Shown in pieces: positions 7,299-9,506 of a stretch of DNA of 9,506 nucleotides (position 1 is the first letter of the stretch; the number at the start of each line of letters is the position of its first letter). This DNA is from Thermodesulfobacteriaceae bacterium (lineage in GTDB: Bacteria; Desulfobacterota; Thermodesulfobacteria; Thermodesulfobacteriales; Thermodesulfobacteriaceae): NCBI GenBank assembly GCA_015494725.1, contig WGAR01000053.1, positions 1-9,506 on the forward strand, in the 5' to 3' direction. Under the pieces are notes generated by a model. The model was not told where the DNA came from, searched no databases, and saw only the letters and a program-made list of their open reading frames with translations. The translations under genes and the position numbers were made by a program.

Positions 7299-8702
7299 TT
7301 ACTTCATATCTCCTTTGGGATTAACAATTCCCAACGTCTTGCACCTCATCGGAAGGTAAACCCCGGAGGCGATCTCCAGGGCCACCCCGAGGTCGCTTTG
7401 TGTCTGCCTGAGCCTAAGAAGTTCGAGACGTTTGAGCAAAAGTTCGTTTTGCAGCCGGTAGTAACCAAGAAGGTCGGCATTTCCCTGATGGAGGGCCTCC
7501 TTGTAAATGACAAGCAATCTTTCGAGGGCTGCTACGGCCTCCTCGGAAGCAGCGATCTTCCGGCGCACAAAGGCCATTTTTTCAAGGATTTCTGCCACCT
7601 CGGCTCGGGCGGAAAAGAGTCTCGCCAGGTATTCGTCGTAGAGCTTCTTGCGGGTGGCTTCCTCCAGGGCAATGTGGGCCTGGCCCCGGTCAAAGAAGGG
7701 AAGCTCTATGGAGACCGCCAATCCGGTGGTGATCACGTCTCCGGTATCCTTGGCCCGAATAAGACCGATTCCTATTTTGGGAAACTGGGAAAGCACCGCG
7801 GCCCGAAGACGTTCGTCCTGGGCCTGATAGCTCATCTTTAAGGCCAGGAGATCGAGTCTCCTTTCCGCAAGTCCGGAAAGAAGCTTCTCTCTTTTGATGG
7901 GTGGGGGCCAGGAGAGGAGCCGGACATCCTTTTGAATCTTCAGGTAAGTGCTCGGAGGAAAACCGAGAATGCGGTTTAGCGTAAGCCTTTCCCGGGCCCT
8001 TTCCTCTCTCGCGGTTTCAAGGTCAAGCCTTATCTTCTGGTAGGCGGCCCTGGCAGCGGCCAGATCAAGAGCCGTCTTTTCTCCAAGGGAGACGGCCCTT
8101 TCGACCAAGGCAAGGTTCCTCTTTAGCTCCCGTTCGGCCTCTCGTAAAAGGGCTACCTTCCTTTCGGCCCAGAGTAGACGCAAGGCGTGAAGTTTAGCGG
8201 CCTCGGCTACCTGCCATTCCTTCCAGGCTACGTTGAGATCAACCGCGGCCTTTTCCGCCCTGGCCGAAGAAACCCTGGCCCCCCTGGTAAGTAAGGCGGT
8301 TATCTCCCAGTCAAGCTGAAGACTGTAGGCATTTACCGTTCCGGAAGTCACCCCTGCCGTGGGGACCTCATAGCTTAGCGCAAGCTGAGGGTTGGGAAGG
8401 AGGCCGGCCTGAAGTAACTGGGCGGAGGCTATCTTCTTTTCGTCCCTTACCGCCCGGAGCTCGGGATTGGCCACCACGGCCAAAATGGCGGCCTCATCCG
8501 GAGAGAGTCCGTCCTTTAGATCGAACTCTACGGGCTTGAGAAGGGGATGTTTTATCCGAGAGACCTCTATTTCCAGAGCTTCGGTATCCGGGCCTTTAAG
8601 GACCGCCTCCTCCGCCTTCCGGTCAAGAGGCAAAGGATGATAGACCGCACAGCCCGAAAGCACAAAGAAAACTAAGATCCAAAACTTCCAATATTTTTTC
8701 AT
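7299..8702 (-). CDS. TolC/CusC-type outer-membrane efflux channel, lipoprotein
   Basis: A 467-residue outer-membrane factor, the usual length of the NodT/CusC/CzcC group. Such proteins trimerise into a beta-barrel plus periplasmic alpha-tunnel that takes substrate from the RND-MFP complex out of the cell. A type II signal peptide is visible: MKKYWKFWILVFF then lipobox LSGC with the lipidated Cys at 18. Two OEP repeats follow, about 65-245 and 270-445. The first carries the family phrase AQLLQAGLLPNPQLALSYE (95-113). The second carries ELPFFDRGQAHIALEEA (333-349), matching the P-(L/F)-F-D-R-x-Q signature of the CusC/CzcC type. Long Ala/Leu/Arg helices with heptad-like spacing make the tunnel. 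An in-frame TGA four codons upstream confines the start to 8702. No clear Shine-Dalgarno precedes it, and the 33-bp gap from the previous gene holds nothing else I recognise. The TAA stop abuts the ATG of the first MFP gene. Confidence 0.93.
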   Translation of the reverse strand: MKKYWKFWILVFFVLSGCAVYHPLPLDRKAEEAVLKGPDTEALEIEVSRIKHPLLKPVEFDLKDGLSPDEAAILAVVANPELRAVRDEKKIASAQLLQAGLLPNPQLALSYEVPTAGVTSGTVNAYSLQLDWEITALLTRGARVSSARAEKAAVDLNVAWKEWQVAEAAKLHALRLLWAERKVALLREAERELKRNLALVERAVSLGEKTALDLAAARAAYQKIRLDLETAREERARERLTLNRILGFPPSTYLKIQKDVRLLSWPPPIKREKLLSGLAERRLDLLALKMSYQAQDERLRAAVLSQFPKIGIGLIRAKDTGDVITTGLAVSIELPFFDRGQAHIALEEATRKKLYDEYLARLFSARAEVAEILEKMAFVRRKIAASEEAVAALERLLVIYKEALHQGNADLLGYYRLQNELLLKRLELLRLRQTQSDLGVALEIASGVYLPMRCKTLGIVNPKGDMK

Positions 8703-8735
8703 GGTTAGCTGTCAGGACGAGATTGGAATAAAAGT

Positions 8736-9209
8736 TTAATCTTCCTCAACTTCTTGTCTCTCGGCGGTAATCTTGAGAATAATTTTCCTGGCCTTCGAGG
8801 AATAAGGCAGCTTGATGGTAAAGTAGCCGAACTTGTGCCGTTTACTCCTCAGGATTTCTGGCACGGTAAGGACATCCTGTCGGGCCAGAATCGCATTCCC
8901 GGCATCCACCAGGGCCGCTTCCACCTCCACCCCGGAGAGTACGGTATGGGAGAGGTTGTGAACTTTTCCTTTGATGATCAGGGTGTTTTCCCTGAGTTTA
9001 CAGTAGAGGTTCTTGAGGACAGCTTTTTTCTCGATTTTATTTTCCAGTGAGACAGGGAGCAGACAATTTTTTGCTCTTATCGTTGCATTGTTTAACGATT
9101 TATATTTCTTATTCTGCTTCGCCCATGAAACTTTTAGGGCAACTGATAAGCCTATAAGCAAAACAATCAGGAATCCTACCCCCTTGTTTTGACTTGTTTT
9201 CTCTATCAT
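8736..9209 (-). CDS. Small exported or membrane-anchored protein, FxLYD/DUF3426-like, function unknown
   Basis: A 157-residue protein of no family I can name with certainty. Residues 11-29 (VGFLIVLLIGLSVALKVSW) form one hydrophobic segment after a short charged N-terminus, so it is a signal anchor or a signal peptide, perhaps cut after VSWA. Residues 30-65 are polar and Lys-rich. Residues 66-150 show an alternating strand pattern (TLIIKGKVHNLSH..LSGVEVEAALVDAGN..LARQDVLTVPEIL..FGYFTIKLP), which recalls the FxLYD/DUF3426 beta-sandwich: an 'x-G-x-V-x-N-x-S' strand, a 'V-x-V-x-x-x-L-x-D' strand, then a closing strand near KARKIILKI. Two cysteines (49 and 70) could form a periplasmic disulfide. 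The start is set by a strong Shine-Dalgarno. Its position between the kinase and the channel suggests a periplasmic accessory or sensing role for the pump, which is inference only. The 5' half is strikingly AT-rich. Confidence 0.8.
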   Translation of the reverse strand: MIEKTSQNKGVGFLIVLLIGLSVALKVSWAKQNKKYKSLNNATIRAKNCLLPVSLENKIEKKAVLKNLYCKLRENTLIIKGKVHNLSHTVLSGVEVEAALVDAGNAILARQDVLTVPEILRSKRHKFGYFTIKLPYSSKARKIILKITAERQEVEED

Positions 9210-9213
9210 GACA

Positions 9214-9221
9214 ACCTCCTT
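9214..9221 (-). promoter_or_regulatory. Strong Shine-Dalgarno, AAGGAGGT, for the small exported protein
   Basis: On the minus strand AAGGAGGT is followed by four bases and then ATG at 9209. This is a near-perfect anti-16S match and the strongest ribosome binding site in the window. It fixes the start of the small gene despite its unfamiliar protein sequence. Confidence 0.85.
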
Positions 9222-9224
9222 TGA

Positions 9225-9280
9225 TGCAAAAGTTTAGGAAAAATTTTAACCGATACATATTAGAGAAAAATTGAAAATAA
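9225..9280 (-). promoter_or_regulatory. Possible promoter reading into the pump operon (weak)
   Basis: The minus strand between the AT palindrome and the ribosome binding site is strongly AT-rich and contains TAAAAT (9243-9248), a 5-of-6 match to the sigma-70 -10 hexamer, 33 bp before the start codon at 9209. No good -35 hexamer stands at 17 bp; only a T-run is there. The promoter would be internal to the kinase-pump unit and may add to read-through from the kinase promoter. It is a candidate only, because AT-rich DNA gives such matches by chance. Confidence 0.25.
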
Positions 9281-9506
9281 ATTAAAAATTTTTAATCCTG
9301 TTTTTCTTGTCGGATGGGGTATTTCGACTGATGATATCTGAGGTAGTACTATATAGAACACCGAGCCCTGTCCGGGTCGGCTTTCCACCTCTACTTTACC
9401 TCCGTGGGCCTCCACATAGGCCCGCACCAGGGCCAGTCCCAGCCCCCGGCCCCGGGTCTTTTTCCCGGTATAGAACCTCTCAAAGATCCGGGGAATCTCC
9501 TCCGGG
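9260..9506 (-). CDS. Sensor histidine kinase, C-terminal end only (5' part beyond the right edge)
   Basis: This is the last 81 codons of a two-component sensor kinase. Translation from 9505 downward starts PEEIPRIFERFYTGKKTRGR and ends at TAA (9260-9262). The visible part is the C-terminal half of the HATPase_c domain. The F-box region is IFERFYTGKKT, the ATP-lid glycine-rich G2 motif is GRGLGLALVRAYVEAHGG, and the closing strands are KVEVES...GQGSVFYIVLP. A kinase of this type autophosphorylates on a conserved His (not in the window) and passes the phosphate to a response regulator. It sits immediately upstream of the efflux genes, on the same strand, 50 bp before the next start, so control of the pumps is a reasonable inference, as in CusS/CzcS systems. 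Odd point: after the usual domain end (LPQ) there is a tail of about 25 residues whose last part (LKIFNLFSIFL) is encoded by AT-rich DNA unlike the GC-rich domain. Confidence 0.93.
   Translation of the reverse strand, partial: PEEIPRIFERFYTGKKTRGRGLGLALVRAYVEAHGGKVEVESRPGQGSVFYIVLPQISSVEIPHPTRKTGLKIFNLFSIFL
9281..9296. repeat. Perfect 16-bp AT palindrome at the 3' end of the kinase gene
   Basis: The bases attaaaaatttttaat equal their own reverse complement. The palindrome lies inside the final codons of the kinase, about 72 bp upstream of the start of the small exported protein. It could be a regulator-binding site, an UP-like element for a promoter reading into the pump genes, or chance in AT-rich DNA. 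It is all A/T with no loop, so it is not a convincing intrinsic terminator. The palindrome is seen directly; any role is inferred. Confidence 0.45.

Noticed and set aside
7398..7841. A 147-codon plus-strand frame opposite the channel gene
   Set aside because: It is antisense to the second OEP repeat, which is well supported on the minus strand, and the protein has no family features.
9281..9296. AT palindrome as a rho-independent terminator of the kinase gene
   Set aside because: The stem is entirely A/T with no GC core and lies before the stop codon, so a stable terminator hairpin is unlikely.
1..9506. tRNA, rRNA, CRISPR array, insertion sequence or transposase
   Set aside because: Nothing resembling these was seen on either strand; the window is almost fully occupied by the efflux operon and the kinase end.

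Overview
The window looks like a Gram-negative chromosomal region coding entirely on the minus strand. It reads from position 9506 down to 1 as one compact efflux operon behind a sensor kinase. Gram-negative origin follows from the tripartite (outer membrane, periplasm, inner membrane) pump components and the lipoprotein-type outer-membrane channel. The mixed GC content and heavy use of AGG/CGG arginine codons recall Thermodesulfobacteriota-like or other deep-branching thermophiles, but this is a weak inference and I cannot name the organism.

Layout in transcription order. (1) 9506-9260: the last 81 residues of a histidine kinase, with its ATPase G-box. (2) 9259-9210: a short AT-rich gap with a strong Shine-Dalgarno. 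(3) 9209-8736: a small exported or anchored protein of unknown function with an FxLYD-like beta-sandwich pattern. (4) 8702-7299: a TolC/CusC-type outer-membrane lipoprotein. (5) 7298-6195: a first membrane-fusion protein (MFP). (6) 6198-3169: a first complete RND permease of 1009 residues. (7) 3160-2114: a second MFP. (8) 2108-1: the first 702 residues of a second RND permease, which runs off the left edge and has no closing stop in the window.

Gene spacing is 33 bp or less from the small protein onward. Stops and starts abut or overlap: TAA followed directly by ATG between channel and MFP, a 4-bp GTGA overlap between MFP and RND, then gaps of 8 and 5 bp. This supports one transcript encoding two MFP-RND pairs that would have to share the single outer-membrane channel visible here, unless another channel lies beyond the left edge. 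The kinase upstream, presumably paired with a response regulator beyond the right edge, is the likely controller, as in CusRS/CzcRS-type arrangements. The substrate cannot be read from the sequence. The permeases resemble the CusA/CzcA-to-HAE group, but the obvious Met- or His-rich metal-binding segments are absent.

The most notable points are the 1 channel : 2 MFP : 2 RND composition, a glutamate in RND-1 where AcrB has its TM10 proton-relay lysine, and a base-composition mosaic. In that mosaic a lower-GC block (about 9330 to 3060) sits between the GC-rich kinase end and the GC-rich MFP-2/RND-2 pair, as if a small-protein/channel/MFP/RND cassette had been inserted or exchanged.
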